NCBI GenBank assembly: GCA_910587165.1
Contig: CAJUKP010000005.1
Location: 27,987 to 91,986 of the forward strand
DNA: 64,000 nt
Direction: 5' to 3'
From: an uncultured Duncaniella sp.
Lineage (GTDB): Bacteria; Bacteroidota; Bacteroidia; Bacteroidales; Muribaculaceae
The stretch's first letter is position 1, and every line of letters begins with the position of its first letter. This document shows, piece after piece, positions 42,014 through 51,260 of this stretch. The notes under the pieces were generated by a model, which did not search any database, was not told where the DNA came from, and saw only the letters and a list, made by a program, of their open reading frames with translations. The position numbers were made by a program, and so were the translations under genes.

Positions 42014-42553
42014 ATGGCAACAAAAATCAGACTGCAACGTCATGGTCGTAAGAACTATGCGTTCTATCCTATTGTTATCGCCGACAGCAGGGCACCACGA
42101 GATGGTAGATTTATTGAAAGGATAGGTTCCTATAATCCGAACACTAATCCTGCTACAGTAACACTCAACTTCGAGCGTGCTTTGTATTGGGTAAATGTAG
42201 GCGCACAGCCCACCGATACCGTCCGCAACATCCTCTCCAACGAGGGTGTGCTTCTGATGAAGCACCTTCAGGGCGGCGTGAAGAAGGGCGCCTTCGACGA
42301 GGCCGAGGCACAGCGTCGTTTCGACGCCTGGAAGGCTCAGAAGCAGCAGGCTGCTGAGAAGTTCAACGCTTCGATGGCCGCAAAGAAAGAATCAGATGCC
42401 AAGGCTCGCCTTGAGGCAGAGCAGGCCAAGAACCAGGCTAAGGCTGAGGCCGTGGCCAAGAAGAAGGCCGAGCTCGCTGCCGCTGCAGCCGAGGCTGAAG
42501 CAGCCGCCAATGCAGAGGAAGCTCCCGCTGAGGAGGCTCCCGCCGCAGAATAA
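42014..42553 (+). CDS. rpsP: 30S ribosomal protein S16 with alanine-rich tail
   Basis: A 179-residue S16. Residues 1 to about 85 are the conserved ribosomal core (KIRLQRHGRKNYAFYPIVIA, then RFIERIGSYNPNTNP and DTVRNILSNEGVLL). The other 90 residues form a helical, lysine/alanine-rich extension ending in AAAAEAEAAANAEEAPAEEA. Long S16 tails are usual in Bacteroidetes, while in many other bacteria the protein ends near residue 85. The gene has its own promoter and terminator. Confidence 0.97.
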   Translation: MATKIRLQRHGRKNYAFYPIVIADSRAPRDGRFIERIGSYNPNTNPATVTLNFERALYWVNVGAQPTDTVRNILSNEGVLLMKHLQGGVKKGAFDEAEAQRRFDAWKAQKQQAAEKFNASMAAKKESDAKARLEAEQAKNQAKAEAVAKKKAELAAAAAEAEAAANAEEAPAEEAPAAE

Positions 42554-42579
42554 GCAGCTCGCTTAGCATCCGAATTCCG

Positions 42580-42610
42580 ATCCCGTCTCCCTAAGGGGGC
42601 GGGATTTTTT
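42580..42610 (+). terminator. Rho-independent terminator after rpsP
   Basis: ATCCCGTCTCC pairs with GGGGGCGGGAT around a short loop, followed by six Ts (42605-42610). Confidence 0.92.
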
Positions 42611-42660
42611 GATACCTCCACATCCTCAATCCCCTCACGACACCATATATCACCACATCC

Positions 42661-43125
42661 GTGCTGAGATTACTGATCATATTTTCAACCATTATGCTTG
42701 CCGCCTGTGTGGGCGACAAGGAGGAGCCGGCATGGGAACTCCCCGACGGGAGCCCGCTGCCGCAGTTCAGTGTGACCACCTCCACGGGGGATGTGGTGTC
42801 AACCTCCACGTTCAGCGGACGCGGAGGTATGATCGTGCTTTTCAACACTTCGTGTGCCGACTGCCGCCGTGAGCTCCCGGAGGTGCAGCGCATATATGAA
42901 GCCGCAACCGAGGCGGGGAGCGAGGAGGTGTATATATGCATAGCCCGCGATGAGGGTGAGGCTTCAATCGCGGCATATTGGGAGGAAGCCGGTCTGACCC
43001 TCCCCTACTCCCCTCAGCCCGACCGCGAAGTGTATGATCTCTTCGCATCACGCGGAATCCCACGCATCTTTCTCGTAAGTCCCGACCTCGTGGTCACCCA
43101 GGGTAAACTTACGGGAGAGCGGTGA
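42661..43125 (+). CDS. Thioredoxin-like (TlpA/AhpC-type) lipoprotein
   Basis: A 154-residue protein starting at GTG 42661. The signal ends IMLAAC, so the protein is lipidated and periplasm-facing. The thioredoxin fold follows: a PQFSVTTSTGDVVSTSTFSG strand, then the redox motif C-A-D-C in LFNTSCADCRRELPEV, and the cis-proline in GIPRIFLVSPD. It probably reduces disulfides or supplies electrons in the periplasm. It is short for TlpA-like proteins but complete. The MATE gene follows after 36 bases and may share the transcript. Confidence 0.85.
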   Translation: MLRLLIIFSTIMLAACVGDKEEPAWELPDGSPLPQFSVTTSTGDVVSTSTFSGRGGMIVLFNTSCADCRRELPEVQRIYEAATEAGSEEVYICIARDEGEASIAAYWEEAGLTLPYSPQPDREVYDLFASRGIPRIFLVSPDLVVTQGKLTGER

Positions 43126-43161
43126 CAAAATCAGACATTCAATCATCAATATTCCACAACA

Positions 43162-44541
43162 ATGGCAGTTAGCGCAAGCGCATCATCAACCGAGGATCTC
43201 GGCCAGAAGTCGATAGGCAGACTGCTGGCCCAGTATTCCATTCCGGCCATCATAGCAAGTGTGGCCACGTCGCTCTACAACATAGTCGACTCCATCTTCA
43301 TCGGACGCGGAGTGGGCGCAATGGCCATAGCCGGTCTTGCCATCACTTTCCCGCTCATGAACCTTGTGGCGGCCTTCTGTATGCTCATCGCCGCAGGCGG
43401 CGCCACCATCACCTCGATCTTTCTGGGACAGAAGAACTACGTGAGAGCCACTGACGTGGTCAACAATGTTTTCACACTCTGTCTGATCCATGCGGTGGTG
43501 TTCGGCGGAGCCGCCCTGCTGTTTCTCGATCCCATCCTTTACTTTTTCGGCGCAACGGACGAGACCATCGTCTATGCCCGCGAGTTCATGGAAGTGATCC
43601 TGTGGGCTACCCCCATCGCATTCGTGTTCATCGGCCTCAACAATCTGATGCGCGCAACCGGGTATCCCAAGAAGGCCATGATCTCGGCGCTCATATCGGT
43701 GGCGGTGAATGTGGTGCTCGCGCCGATCTTCATCTTCGTGCTTGACTGGGGCATACGCGGTGCGGCTCTCGCCACGGTGGCCGGACAGTCGGTGGCCTTC
43801 GTGTGGGTGATGGCCCACTTCATGTCCAAGTCGAGCTCGATCCATTTCGTGTGGCGCAACCGTTGGCTCACAGGCACCATAGTCAAACGCATCTATGCTA
43901 TCGGCCTGTCGCCGTTTCTGATGAATGTATGCGCCTGTGTGGTGGTGATTTTCATCAACCGCGCCCTTCTCGACGTAGGGGGCGCCGACGGAAATCTCTG
44001 TGTGGGAGCCTACGGCATCATCAACCGCACCACCATGTTTTTCGTGATGATCGTGTTCGGTGTCACCCAGGGAATGCAACCCATACTCGGCTATAATATC
44101 GGAGCCGGCAATATCGACCGTGTGAAAAGCACACTCCGTAAAGGAATATGGCTCGGAGTGGCCATCACGTCGGCCGGCTGGCTTGTGAGCGAGGCTTTTC
44201 CCGATACTGTGAGCCGCCTTTTCACCACCGACGAGACCCTGATACGTATCTCGCGCGAGGGATTCAGGATATATTTCATAGCCTATCCCGTGGTGGGATG
44301 CCAGATAGTGATACAGAACTTTTTCCAGAGCGTAGGCCGCCCGAGTCTGTCAATTTTCCTTGCACTGACGCGCCAGCTTGTGCTTCTCATCCCGTTTCTC
44401 ATCTTTTTCCCACGTATATGGGGCATCGACGGGGTATGGGGGTCGATGTGTGCCGCCGACTTCCTCTCGTTTGTCACAGCCCTGCTCACTCTGATCTGGT
44501 GGATGAAAACCCGTCTGCCACGTCTCGAAAGAACCCTCTGA
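43162..44541 (+). CDS. MATE family efflux transporter
   Basis: A 459-residue membrane protein with twelve expected helices and MATE/DinF motifs, such as SIGRLLAQYSIPAIIASVAT near the start, IGRGVGAMAIAGLAITFPLM, and the repeated VTQGMQPILGYNIGAGNIDR in the second half. It should export cationic drugs or metabolites using an ion gradient; the substrate cannot be read from sequence. It is followed after 3 bases by the FAD dehydrogenase. Confidence 0.92.
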   Translation: MAVSASASSTEDLGQKSIGRLLAQYSIPAIIASVATSLYNIVDSIFIGRGVGAMAIAGLAITFPLMNLVAAFCMLIAAGGATITSIFLGQKNYVRATDVVNNVFTLCLIHAVVFGGAALLFLDPILYFFGATDETIVYAREFMEVILWATPIAFVFIGLNNLMRATGYPKKAMISALISVAVNVVLAPIFIFVLDWGIRGAALATVAGQSVAFVWVMAHFMSKSSSIHFVWRNRWLTGTIVKRIYAIGLSPFLMNVCACVVVIFINRALLDVGGADGNLCVGAYGIINRTTMFFVMIVFGVTQGMQPILGYNIGAGNIDRVKSTLRKGIWLGVAITSAGWLVSEAFPDTVSRLFTTDETLIRISREGFRIYFIAYPVVGCQIVIQNFFQSVGRPSLSIFLALTRQLVLLIPFLIFFPRIWGIDGVWGSMCAADFLSFVTALLTLIWWMKTRLPRLERTL

Positions 44542-44544
44542 ACA

Positions 44545-46113
44545 ATGACCGAAGATATACAACTGCGGGTTGACCCCCGCACCGCCGCCGAGCCAATGCT
44601 GCTCCGTGTGGCCGTGTCGACCGAGACCGGAATCGACGCCAACCGTCTGAAACATATAGCCGTGACACGCCGCTCAATCGACGCCCGCCAGAAGCGGGTG
44701 ATGGTCAACCTCGGAGTCAGGGTGTGGATCGACGAGGAACCGGACAGCAGATCGCTTGTCGAACCCGTGGACTACCGTCCCGTGACAGGTGACCGGCAGG
44801 CCGTGATCGTCGGAGCCGGCCCTGCCGGACTTTTCGCCGCCCTACGGCTCATCGAGGTGGGAATCAGACCGATCATAGTCGAGCGCGGCAAGGATGTCGA
44901 CTCCCGCCGCAAGGATATGGCGAGGATAGCGAGGGAGAATGTGGTGGATCCGGATTCAAACTACTGCTTCGGCGAAGGTGGAGCGGGTGCATTCTCGGAT
45001 GGCAAGCTATACACGCGCAGCAAGAAACGCGGGCCGGTAGACAAGATTCTCAATGTGCTGGCCCAGCACGGAGCGCCGGAAGATATACTTGTCGACGCCC
45101 ATCCCCATATAGGCACCGACCTGCTTCCGGAGGTGATCAAGTCCATACGCGCCACTATCGAGAGATGTGGCGGCGAAGTGAGATTCGGCACACGCGTGAC
45201 CGACCTGCTCGTCAACACAGAAGGAGAAGTGACCGGAGTGGCCACCGCATCCGGCGAGGAGGTGCATGGTCCGGTGATACTGGCCACCGGGCATTCCGCC
45301 CGCGATGTCTACCGGATGCTGCTGGGACGCGGGGTGGAGATGCAGCCCAAGGGGCTTGCCATAGGTGTGCGTCTCGAGCACCCGCAGGAGCTGATAGACC
45401 GGCTACGCTATCATTCACCCAACGGACGCGGGAAATACCTCCCCGCCGCCGAGTATACGATGCTGACACGTGTCGACGACCGCGGAGTCTACTCGTTCTG
45501 TATGTGTCCCGGGGGATTCATCATCCCCGCAGCCAGCGCTGACGGACAGCTGGTGGTCAACGGAATGTCCCCCTCCAACCGCGGCACACGATGGGCCAAT
45601 TCGGGCATGGTGGTGGAGATACTTCCGGAGGATGTTCCCGACGGTGAGGGAACCGAGGGAACGGTGCTGAAAATGATGCACTTCCAGGAGCGCATAGAAC
45701 GGGCATTCTGGGAAGAGGCCGGACGCACACAGAATGCCCCGGCCCAGCGAATGGACGACTTCACGGCCTCGCGCCCGTCGGCCGACCTTCCGGCCACCTC
45801 ATACGCTCCGGGCATACATCCCGCCCGCATCGACCGTCTGCTCCCCAAAGGGATAGCCAGGCGCTTGCAACAGGGATTCAAGGATTTTGACCGTAAGAAC
45901 CGGGGATTTCTCACACATGATGCCGTTCTGATAGGCGCGGAGACACGCACATCGTCGCCCGTAAGGATACCACGTGATCCGGAGAGTCTGGTCCACATCG
46001 GGACAGCCGGACTTTATCCCTGCGGAGAGGGTGCAGGATATGCCGGAGGTATTGTCTCGGCCGCCATCGACGGTGACCGGTGCGCCGCCGAACTCGCAAA
46101 ATCATACTCCTGA
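44545..46113 (+). CDS. FAD-dependent dehydrogenase (COG2509 type)
   Basis: A 522-residue flavoprotein. The dinucleotide-binding motif VIVGAGPAGLFAALRLIEVG is near residue 88, after a small N-terminal domain (LRVDPRTAAEPMLLRVAVST). CFGEGGAGAFSDGKLYTR and the C-terminal GTAGLYPCGEGAGYAGGIVS bind FAD. The family is widely conserved in Bacteroidetes, but its substrate is unknown; it is distantly related to geranylgeranyl reductase and NAD(P)H oxidoreductases. The last gene of the plus-strand unit, it is convergent with the sigma cluster (24-base gap). Confidence 0.88.
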   Translation: MTEDIQLRVDPRTAAEPMLLRVAVSTETGIDANRLKHIAVTRRSIDARQKRVMVNLGVRVWIDEEPDSRSLVEPVDYRPVTGDRQAVIVGAGPAGLFAALRLIEVGIRPIIVERGKDVDSRRKDMARIARENVVDPDSNYCFGEGGAGAFSDGKLYTRSKKRGPVDKILNVLAQHGAPEDILVDAHPHIGTDLLPEVIKSIRATIERCGGEVRFGTRVTDLLVNTEGEVTGVATASGEEVHGPVILATGHSARDVYRMLLGRGVEMQPKGLAIGVRLEHPQELIDRLRYHSPNGRGKYLPAAEYTMLTRVDDRGVYSFCMCPGGFIIPAASADGQLVVNGMSPSNRGTRWANSGMVVEILPEDVPDGEGTEGTVLKMMHFQERIERAFWEEAGRTQNAPAQRMDDFTASRPSADLPATSYAPGIHPARIDRLLPKGIARRLQQGFKDFDRKNRGFLTHDAVLIGAETRTSSPVRIPRDPESLVHIGTAGLYPCGEGAGYAGGIVSAAIDGDRCAAELAKSYS

Positions 46114-46136
46114 TCCCTGACGGGGAATACAGGCCG

Positions 46137-46532
46137 TCACCGACCTTTTACCTGGCTCGCCATAAGGCGGGCCAGTGCTATCTCATAGGTATTCACGGCT
46201 ATGAGAACCGACACGACGCCTGTGATGACCCATGCGATGAACCTGCCGTCGAACTCCACAGGAGGTATATCAAGCATGGGCAGACTGATGCTGACAGCAG
46301 AAAGCCAACCGCTTACAAACGGGTAGAGCATGGTCAGTATAACCCCGGCGAGAAAGCCTGCCACGGCAGCTATGGCCACAGCGATACGGCTGCGGCGGCG
46401 CAAGGCGGCATTCTCCCGGCGGACAACCTCGACAGCTTCGAGACTCCGCTGAAGGCGGGCCATGAAAACATGGGACGGAGTGAGTGACGGCTCGAAGTCA
46501 CTGAAAAGATCTTTTATTCTATCGTCTTCCAT
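46137..46532 (-). CDS. Small two-helix membrane protein, possible anti-sigma factor
   Basis: A 131-residue protein with an acidic N-terminal helix (EDDRIKDLFSDFEPSLTPSH and following), a coiled-coil-like basic segment (VVRRENAALRRRSR), then two membrane helices (IAVAIAAVAGFLAGVILTM and FIAWVITGVVSVLIAVNTY). It does not show a zinc-binding anti-sigma signature. It lies 13 bases after the ECF sigma gene, the usual place for an anti-sigma factor, and its soluble N-terminal region could hold the sigma factor at the membrane. The role is inferred from position. Confidence 0.7.
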   Translation of the reverse strand: MEDDRIKDLFSDFEPSLTPSHVFMARLQRSLEAVEVVRRENAALRRRSRIAVAIAAVAGFLAGVILTMLYPFVSGWLSAVSISLPMLDIPPVEFDGRFIAWVITGVVSVLIAVNTYEIALARLMASQVKGR

Positions 46533-46545
46533 AATTCCGGGTGTT

Positions 46546-47022
46546 TCATTTGTCCAACATTCCCCTCAGATGCGAACGTCCGCGCGAAAGATACTGCTTT
46601 ACGGCATCCTGCGAGGCACCGACAATTCCGGAGATCTCCCTGACGGAATACCCCTCGAGATAGAACAGGAGCAGCGAGGTGCGCTCGCGGGCCGGGAGGA
46701 GATCGAGGGCGGCATAGAGAGCCTGATATCTGAATGAAGAGTCGGCACTGTCGGCAGCAGCCACCATCCCGGCATCCTCATAGCCGGAAAAGGTGCGTTC
46801 GGAACGCTTGTGGTTGAGAAATGTAGTGTAGGCGATGCGGAATATCCACGACCTGAACCGTGAAGCATCTGCAAGGGTATCGGATGAGAGCCATGCCTTG
46901 ATAAAGGTTTCCTGGGCGATATCATCTGCCATAAATGTATCGCCACAGCAGAGGGCCACAAGAAAACGCCTCAACGCCTCCTGTGTACCCTCGACCTTAC
47001 CTAAAAATTGCTCTCGGTTCAT
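46546..47022 (-). CDS. ECF-family RNA polymerase sigma factor
   Basis: A 158-residue sigma-70 ECF protein. Region 2 includes CGDTFMADDIAQETFIKAWL and RFRSWIFRIAYTTFLNHKR. Region 4 is LDLLPARERTSLLLFYLEGY with SVREISGIVGASQDAVKQYL, a helix-turn-helix for -35 recognition. The ATG directly follows the TAA of the DUF6249-like gene (TAAATG), so the two are translated together. It probably controls its own cluster; the target promoters cannot be read here. Confidence 0.93.
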   Translation of the reverse strand: MNREQFLGKVEGTQEALRRFLVALCCGDTFMADDIAQETFIKAWLSSDTLADASRFRSWIFRIAYTTFLNHKRSERTFSGYEDAGMVAAADSADSSFRYQALYAALDLLPARERTSLLLFYLEGYSVREISGIVGASQDAVKQYLSRGRSHLRGMLDK

Positions 47023-47415
47023 TTATCTTTCTTTGCGTGTGACAAAGTAGACCACAATGTAACTTGCACCGACGGCCAGGGAAATGCCGCCGAACATGAG
47101 GGGAACCGTGACCGGATCGGCCCCGAAATCGGTTCCGGCCAGAAGATTGGCTATGCCGACCGCGCATAGGGCTATCCCGACAAAAGAGAAGATGCAGCCA
47201 CGGAGCAGGCGGAGATTCAGGATCTCGCGCTCAGTGCGGTGGGGTTTCTTGAGCGACTCGGCCAGTTTGTCGGCATCAATGCTGTTGTTGCTCTCGATGG
47301 CCTTGATGATGATCTGTGTGCGTTTGTTGTCGGCGTTTATCCTTGCCAGTGAAGTGATGAGCACCACGGCTATCGGCAGGACCACACATACGAAGATGGG
47401 AACTAAATCGTGCAT
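47023..47415 (-). CDS. DUF6249-like membrane protein
   Basis: Reading from ATG 47415 gives 130 residues (a longer frame to 47496 adds a non-helical, cysteine-rich stretch and is less likely). The protein has a first membrane helix (LVPIFVCVVLPIAVVLIT), a basic and acidic linker (NADNKRTQIIIKAIESNNSI, then KKPHRTEREI), and two more helices. Bacteroidetes DUF6249 proteins have this form and often precede an ECF sigma gene, as here. Function unknown; it may sense the envelope state. Confidence 0.78.
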   Translation of the reverse strand: MHDLVPIFVCVVLPIAVVLITSLARINADNKRTQIIIKAIESNNSIDADKLAESLKKPHRTEREILNLRLLRGCIFSFVGIALCAVGIANLLAGTDFGADPVTVPLMFGGISLAVGASYIVVYFVTRKER

Positions 47416-47512
47416 ATTATATCGGTTATTTTTACAGGGTTGACTGAATATGTGATTTCTGAGACATCTCGCATATAAGACACACCCCGGCTGCAAAAGG
47501 TGACAGAGAGGA

Positions 47513-47563
47513 TGAAAAAAATTTCGCCGCGGCTGAAGGATGCAGATCCCGTCAGCCGCGGCG
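47513..47563 (-). terminator. Rho-independent terminator after the DUF5723 gene
   Basis: A perfect 12-bp stem, CGCCGCGGCTGA (47525-47536) with TCAGCCGCGGCG (47552-47563), is followed on the minus strand by AAATTTTTTTC, 23 bases after the stop at 47587. Confidence 0.9.
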
Positions 47564-47586
47564 ATATGTCACTCAGGTCTGTAACT

Positions 47587-48951
47587 TCAGAAGGGGAAGT
47601 TCATACCGAAGTTGAAGTTGACATTGGAGTTGAGGGGCACACCCTGCTTGGCCAGCTTGCCGGGAGTACGGTCGGTGGCGAGGAAGAGGTTGAAGCCTTT
47701 TGCCTTGAAGTTGATCAACCATCCGAAGCTCGGACCGAATGTGCCCATGCCGAAGCTTGCGGTGGCCGAGAAGCACTTGACAGGCTCGATGGTGCCGGAG
47801 AGGCGGAAATCGGTCCACGAGAAGTTGCCGTTCATGCGGGTGGTGTTGAGAAGACCGAATCTCACCTTGCGGTAGACGGGGAGGGTGTATTGTGCGCCGA
47901 GGTTCATGGTAGCGCCGATTCCGGAGGTACGTGAGCCCTGGTCACCCTTGTCCTCAAGCTGATAGAGCAGGGAGAGGTTGTCCTTGAACTTGTCCCATGA
48001 GTCGTTGTTGTCGACATTGAACGAGTAGTCGTTTGTCGATACGCTCTGGAGGCCGTTGGTGGTGGCCACAACATTGTTTTTCCATGAGATGAAACCGAGA
48101 TCGGTCAGAGAGGCCGAGAATTCCCAGTCCTCGTTGAGGGTGTAGACAGCACCGAGGTCGATGGCCATACCGAAGCCGTTCATTGGCTTGAAGTCGTCGA
48201 TTTCGAGGTCGCTCACATATTCACGGCCGGTATCCTTGTTGTAGTCTGTCTCGTAACGGAGTCCGTTGATCGAGGCATTGATCTCTGCATCCACCTGTCC
48301 TATCCAGGTGTCGTTCTGGAGACGGAGCTGGGTGTCATTCACCTTGGCCACGGCACTGCCGACTCCGAGGAGGAACTTCAGGTTGGCACCGACACGGAGA
48401 TTCTTGTTGATCTGATGGGAATGGCCGAGGCTGATCTCACCCCATGCTGCCGCACGGCTGGAGAGACCCGAGAGATCATAGACGGAATTGGAGATACCCT
48501 CCTTGGCAAGACGGAATATATCCTTGGGGAGACCGATGTTGACATCCGAACGTGCACCAAGCGAGATGGTGTTGTAGCCGCCGAAGCCCTTGAAACCTAT
48601 AGCCAGTATCGTCTCACGGAGCGATACACCCAGACGGCTCTTGTCCTTGAGTCCGTCGAGCACCTCGGATGCGGAGACTCCGGGATTGAGCATGGTTGTG
48701 GTCTGGCCGTTGACATTGTAGATGAGGTGGTTCACCCCTATCGTACCATTGGTGCCGAGGTTGAGGTTGCCGAGGCCGGGCATGGAGACGAATCCGTTCT
48801 CATTGGCAAACGCGGGGTTTGACTGGAAACGGTACATATAGTTGTCATCGAAATATCCTGTCTGCAGATTCTGTGCGGAGACAGCGGGGGCGATGGCGCA
48901 GAAGGCTGCCGCGATGGTCCCCCCGATAAAGCTTTTGAAATTCTGTTTCAT
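47587..48951 (-). CDS. DUF5723-like outer-membrane beta-barrel protein
   Basis: A 454-residue protein with a signal peptide (FIGGTIAAAFCAIAPAVSAQ). The mature part starts LQTGYFDDNYMYRFQSNPAF and is a series of amphipathic beta-strands ending in NFNFGMNFPF with a terminal phenylalanine, typical of outer-membrane barrels. The family resembles DUF5723; related long barrels include PorV-like proteins, so a surface role is reasonable. It is co-transcribed with the lipoprotein gene upstream (24-base gap) and ends at a strong terminator. Confidence 0.82.
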   Translation of the reverse strand: MKQNFKSFIGGTIAAAFCAIAPAVSAQNLQTGYFDDNYMYRFQSNPAFANENGFVSMPGLGNLNLGTNGTIGVNHLIYNVNGQTTTMLNPGVSASEVLDGLKDKSRLGVSLRETILAIGFKGFGGYNTISLGARSDVNIGLPKDIFRLAKEGISNSVYDLSGLSSRAAAWGEISLGHSHQINKNLRVGANLKFLLGVGSAVAKVNDTQLRLQNDTWIGQVDAEINASINGLRYETDYNKDTGREYVSDLEIDDFKPMNGFGMAIDLGAVYTLNEDWEFSASLTDLGFISWKNNVVATTNGLQSVSTNDYSFNVDNNDSWDKFKDNLSLLYQLEDKGDQGSRTSGIGATMNLGAQYTLPVYRKVRFGLLNTTRMNGNFSWTDFRLSGTIEPVKCFSATASFGMGTFGPSFGWLINFKAKGFNLFLATDRTPGKLAKQGVPLNSNVNFNFGMNFPF

Positions 48952-48975
48952 TGTCTTGTAGTGAATTTGGGAGGA

Positions 48976-50742
48976 TTAGAGTTCATCTTCATAATAGCCG
49001 CTGACCTTGGCGCGGATATTTGTGAGAGTGACTGTGATTGACGGACGGAGAGTCTGGCCACCTTCGGTGACGAGGGCGCGGGCCACGTAGTGGATACCGT
49101 CGACAGCCACCACAGTGCCTGATGTCTTGAGATTGATCTGCGATTCCTTTCCGGCGGAGATTGTCACCTCACCGAGACTTACAGGCTGTTTGGTGAAGGG
49201 ATCCACACACTGCTTTCCGGCCTTGTCGATGGGCCATCCTGTGAGCACGACGTCAAAGGGAAGATCGTTGACCACAGTAGCGGATACACCGAGAGTCTCG
49301 ATTGTCATCTTGTCGAGGGTGTCGTCAGACCATCCGGCGTCCTCGTCCTCATATACGATCTGCGATCCGGCATCGAACGAGAGAGGAGCGTAGAAGGTGT
49401 AGCGTCCGGCCACGTCGGCGAGTGTCACTCCGAGCTCAAAATCAGTCACCTCGTCGGGACCGATGCGGGCGTTGTCAAAATCCACGTCGATCTTCTCGGG
49501 GAGGCCTTCACCCGAGAGGACATTGGAGAGAGCGGGATAGCTCACATGGGTAGCGCCGGCGAATCCCTCATAGTAAGTGTCGGGCTTCGAGGGGGAGAGG
49601 CAGATATTGTAGGGGCCTGCTATGCCTTTGTCATGTCCGATGGTGATCTCGGTACCTGCGGGAAGTGACCAGGGAGTTCCGACTCCATTTTCGCGCACTG
49701 CGGTGAGGGTCATGCCGCTGTGGGCATCGACACCGTAATTTGCGAGGGGATTGTTGATGGCAAGGTAAAGCTGGGGATTGGCGATCTTGATGTTGGTCTC
49801 GCTCTGTGTGAGCACGTCAGGAAGATCGTTGAGCGATACGCTGGATACGCTGAGGTTGTCGATGGAATATCTGAGCGCGCCGGAGAACTTGCTGATGATG
49901 ATACGGGCGGGCTTGGGATCGAGGGTCATGGTGATCTGCGAGGGGATGTTGACACCCGGATCAACTGTGGCGAGCACTGTACCGCCCTGCACACCGATGC
50001 GGCCCTTGTAGACGAGCGAACCGGCACCCTCGCCCGAAGGATCGGGGGTGAAGGTGAACTCGGATGAGTCAAGCACTGAGAAATCAATCTCGCTCACGCG
50101 GATAACCTTGGAGAACGAGCCATTGTCGAGAGTGCAATCCTCGAGAGTGATCACACCGTTGGTGTTGGCATAGTCGGGTGTGACGAGTCCGTGGGGGAGC
50201 TGGAGCTGCAGGCCACGCACTTCCATGCCTGAGAGCAGACCTCCGGCATTGCTGAACGAAAGGTTGACAGTGATGCTCCAGTCAGCCTTGACACTGCGGA
50301 TGCTGCGGATACTCTTGTCGACCGACGCGGTGGAGAATTCAAACGGAGTGGAGATGTCAACGATCGGGAAGGCTATTGATATGCCCGAGGGGAGACCGGG
50401 GATGTCGGGGATCGCTCCACTGTTGATGGTGGCCACCACCGGCTGGATGGAGGGTGATCCGAGGTCTACCTTGTTGACAAGCACTCCTTCGGAAGAGAAA
50501 TCACCGTCGACAAGCACAGAGTAAGTGTCGCCCACTTCCTTGATGACGCTTTCGTCATCGAGGTCGAAGATGTTTGAGAGAGTGATGGCATCGAGATTGA
50601 CCGGAACCTCCAGGTCGTTCACCTGTACGCGCACGGTCGTGTCGATGTCCGAGAGGTCGTAGTTGTCGTCAATACAACCCACCAAAGGCATGGCAGCGAC
50701 TGCCGCACAGAACAGGGATAGGTTAAAGTTGAAATGTTTCAT
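48976..50742 (-). CDS. Large beta-rich lipoprotein of unknown function
   Basis: A 588-residue protein with a lipoprotein signal ending MPLVGC, then an acidic IDDNYDLSDIDTTV start. The rest is predicted beta-sheet rich without a recognised enzyme motif. Internal similarity is limited, but segments such as VQVNDLEVPVNLDAITLSN and FTFTPDPSGEGAGSLVYKGR suggest a chain of Ig-like domains. Lipoproteins starting with this DxxYDLSDID pattern occur next to DUF5723 barrels in Bacteroidales, so the pair may act together at the outer membrane. The start is at 50742, with a -7 box about 95 bases upstream. Confidence 0.72.
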   Translation of the reverse strand: MKHFNFNLSLFCAAVAAMPLVGCIDDNYDLSDIDTTVRVQVNDLEVPVNLDAITLSNIFDLDDESVIKEVGDTYSVLVDGDFSSEGVLVNKVDLGSPSIQPVVATINSGAIPDIPGLPSGISIAFPIVDISTPFEFSTASVDKSIRSIRSVKADWSITVNLSFSNAGGLLSGMEVRGLQLQLPHGLVTPDYANTNGVITLEDCTLDNGSFSKVIRVSEIDFSVLDSSEFTFTPDPSGEGAGSLVYKGRIGVQGGTVLATVDPGVNIPSQITMTLDPKPARIIISKFSGALRYSIDNLSVSSVSLNDLPDVLTQSETNIKIANPQLYLAINNPLANYGVDAHSGMTLTAVRENGVGTPWSLPAGTEITIGHDKGIAGPYNICLSPSKPDTYYEGFAGATHVSYPALSNVLSGEGLPEKIDVDFDNARIGPDEVTDFELGVTLADVAGRYTFYAPLSFDAGSQIVYEDEDAGWSDDTLDKMTIETLGVSATVVNDLPFDVVLTGWPIDKAGKQCVDPFTKQPVSLGEVTISAGKESQINLKTSGTVVAVDGIHYVARALVTEGGQTLRPSITVTLTNIRAKVSGYYEDEL

Positions 50743-50835
50743 TACTATATATTTGCTTGTGTTTGTTTGATACGTCCGATACGTGTGTATGCTTCTGTTT
50801 CTTTCAGCAGTTGTGAATTCTGGTTATTAGCACCA

Positions 50836-50843
50836 CAAAGATA
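50836..50843 (-). promoter_or_regulatory. Promoter -7 box of the lipoprotein/DUF5723 pair
   Basis: TATCTTTG on the minus strand lies 94 bases before the ATG at 50742. No TTTG is seen at the usual distance upstream. Confidence 0.5.
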
Positions 50844-50951
50844 ATAAAAATATTTAACTCTTCATTGTATTATTTAGCAAAAATTCAGTGTATAAACATT
50901 TTTGCGTTCTCAAGCCTTATAATAAAAGAACTCACTAAACAACTACATATT

Positions 50952-51233
50952 ATGAAATCGTTAGGAAAAGCTATCTTCTGGATTGGATTCATTGTGCTGA
51001 TAGGCGTAGTCATGGCCTATCTTATCATAATGCTTGCCGGAGCTCTGGCATACGTCACCACCGTGTCAGTCCTCACTCTCTGCGGGGCTATACTCGTGGG
51101 GGCACTGCTGATGCTCATGGGCCGTGCATACGAACGGCGGGGGGAACGGAAAGAGGAGGCCCGCAAGCTCAAGGAGAGCGAGGCCGCCGCATCACAACCC
51201 TCCACAACCGACAACAGCGGAAGCACAATATAG
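50952..51233 (+). CDS. Small membrane protein
   Basis: From the ATG at 50952 the protein has 93 residues: two membrane helices (IFWIGFIVLIGVVMAYLIIM and AYVTTVSVLTLCGAILVGAL) and a charged C-terminal helix (ERRGERKEEARKLKESEAAA). A reading frame from 50865 has no suitable start context. I do not recognise the family. It is divergent from the 588-residue lipoprotein and is followed by a hairpin terminator. Confidence 0.65.
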   Translation: MKSLGKAIFWIGFIVLIGVVMAYLIIMLAGALAYVTTVSVLTLCGAILVGALLMLMGRAYERRGERKEEARKLKESEAAASQPSTTDNSGSTI

Positions 51234-51260
51234 GGTCTCCGCTGTCAGAAATATGGACAA

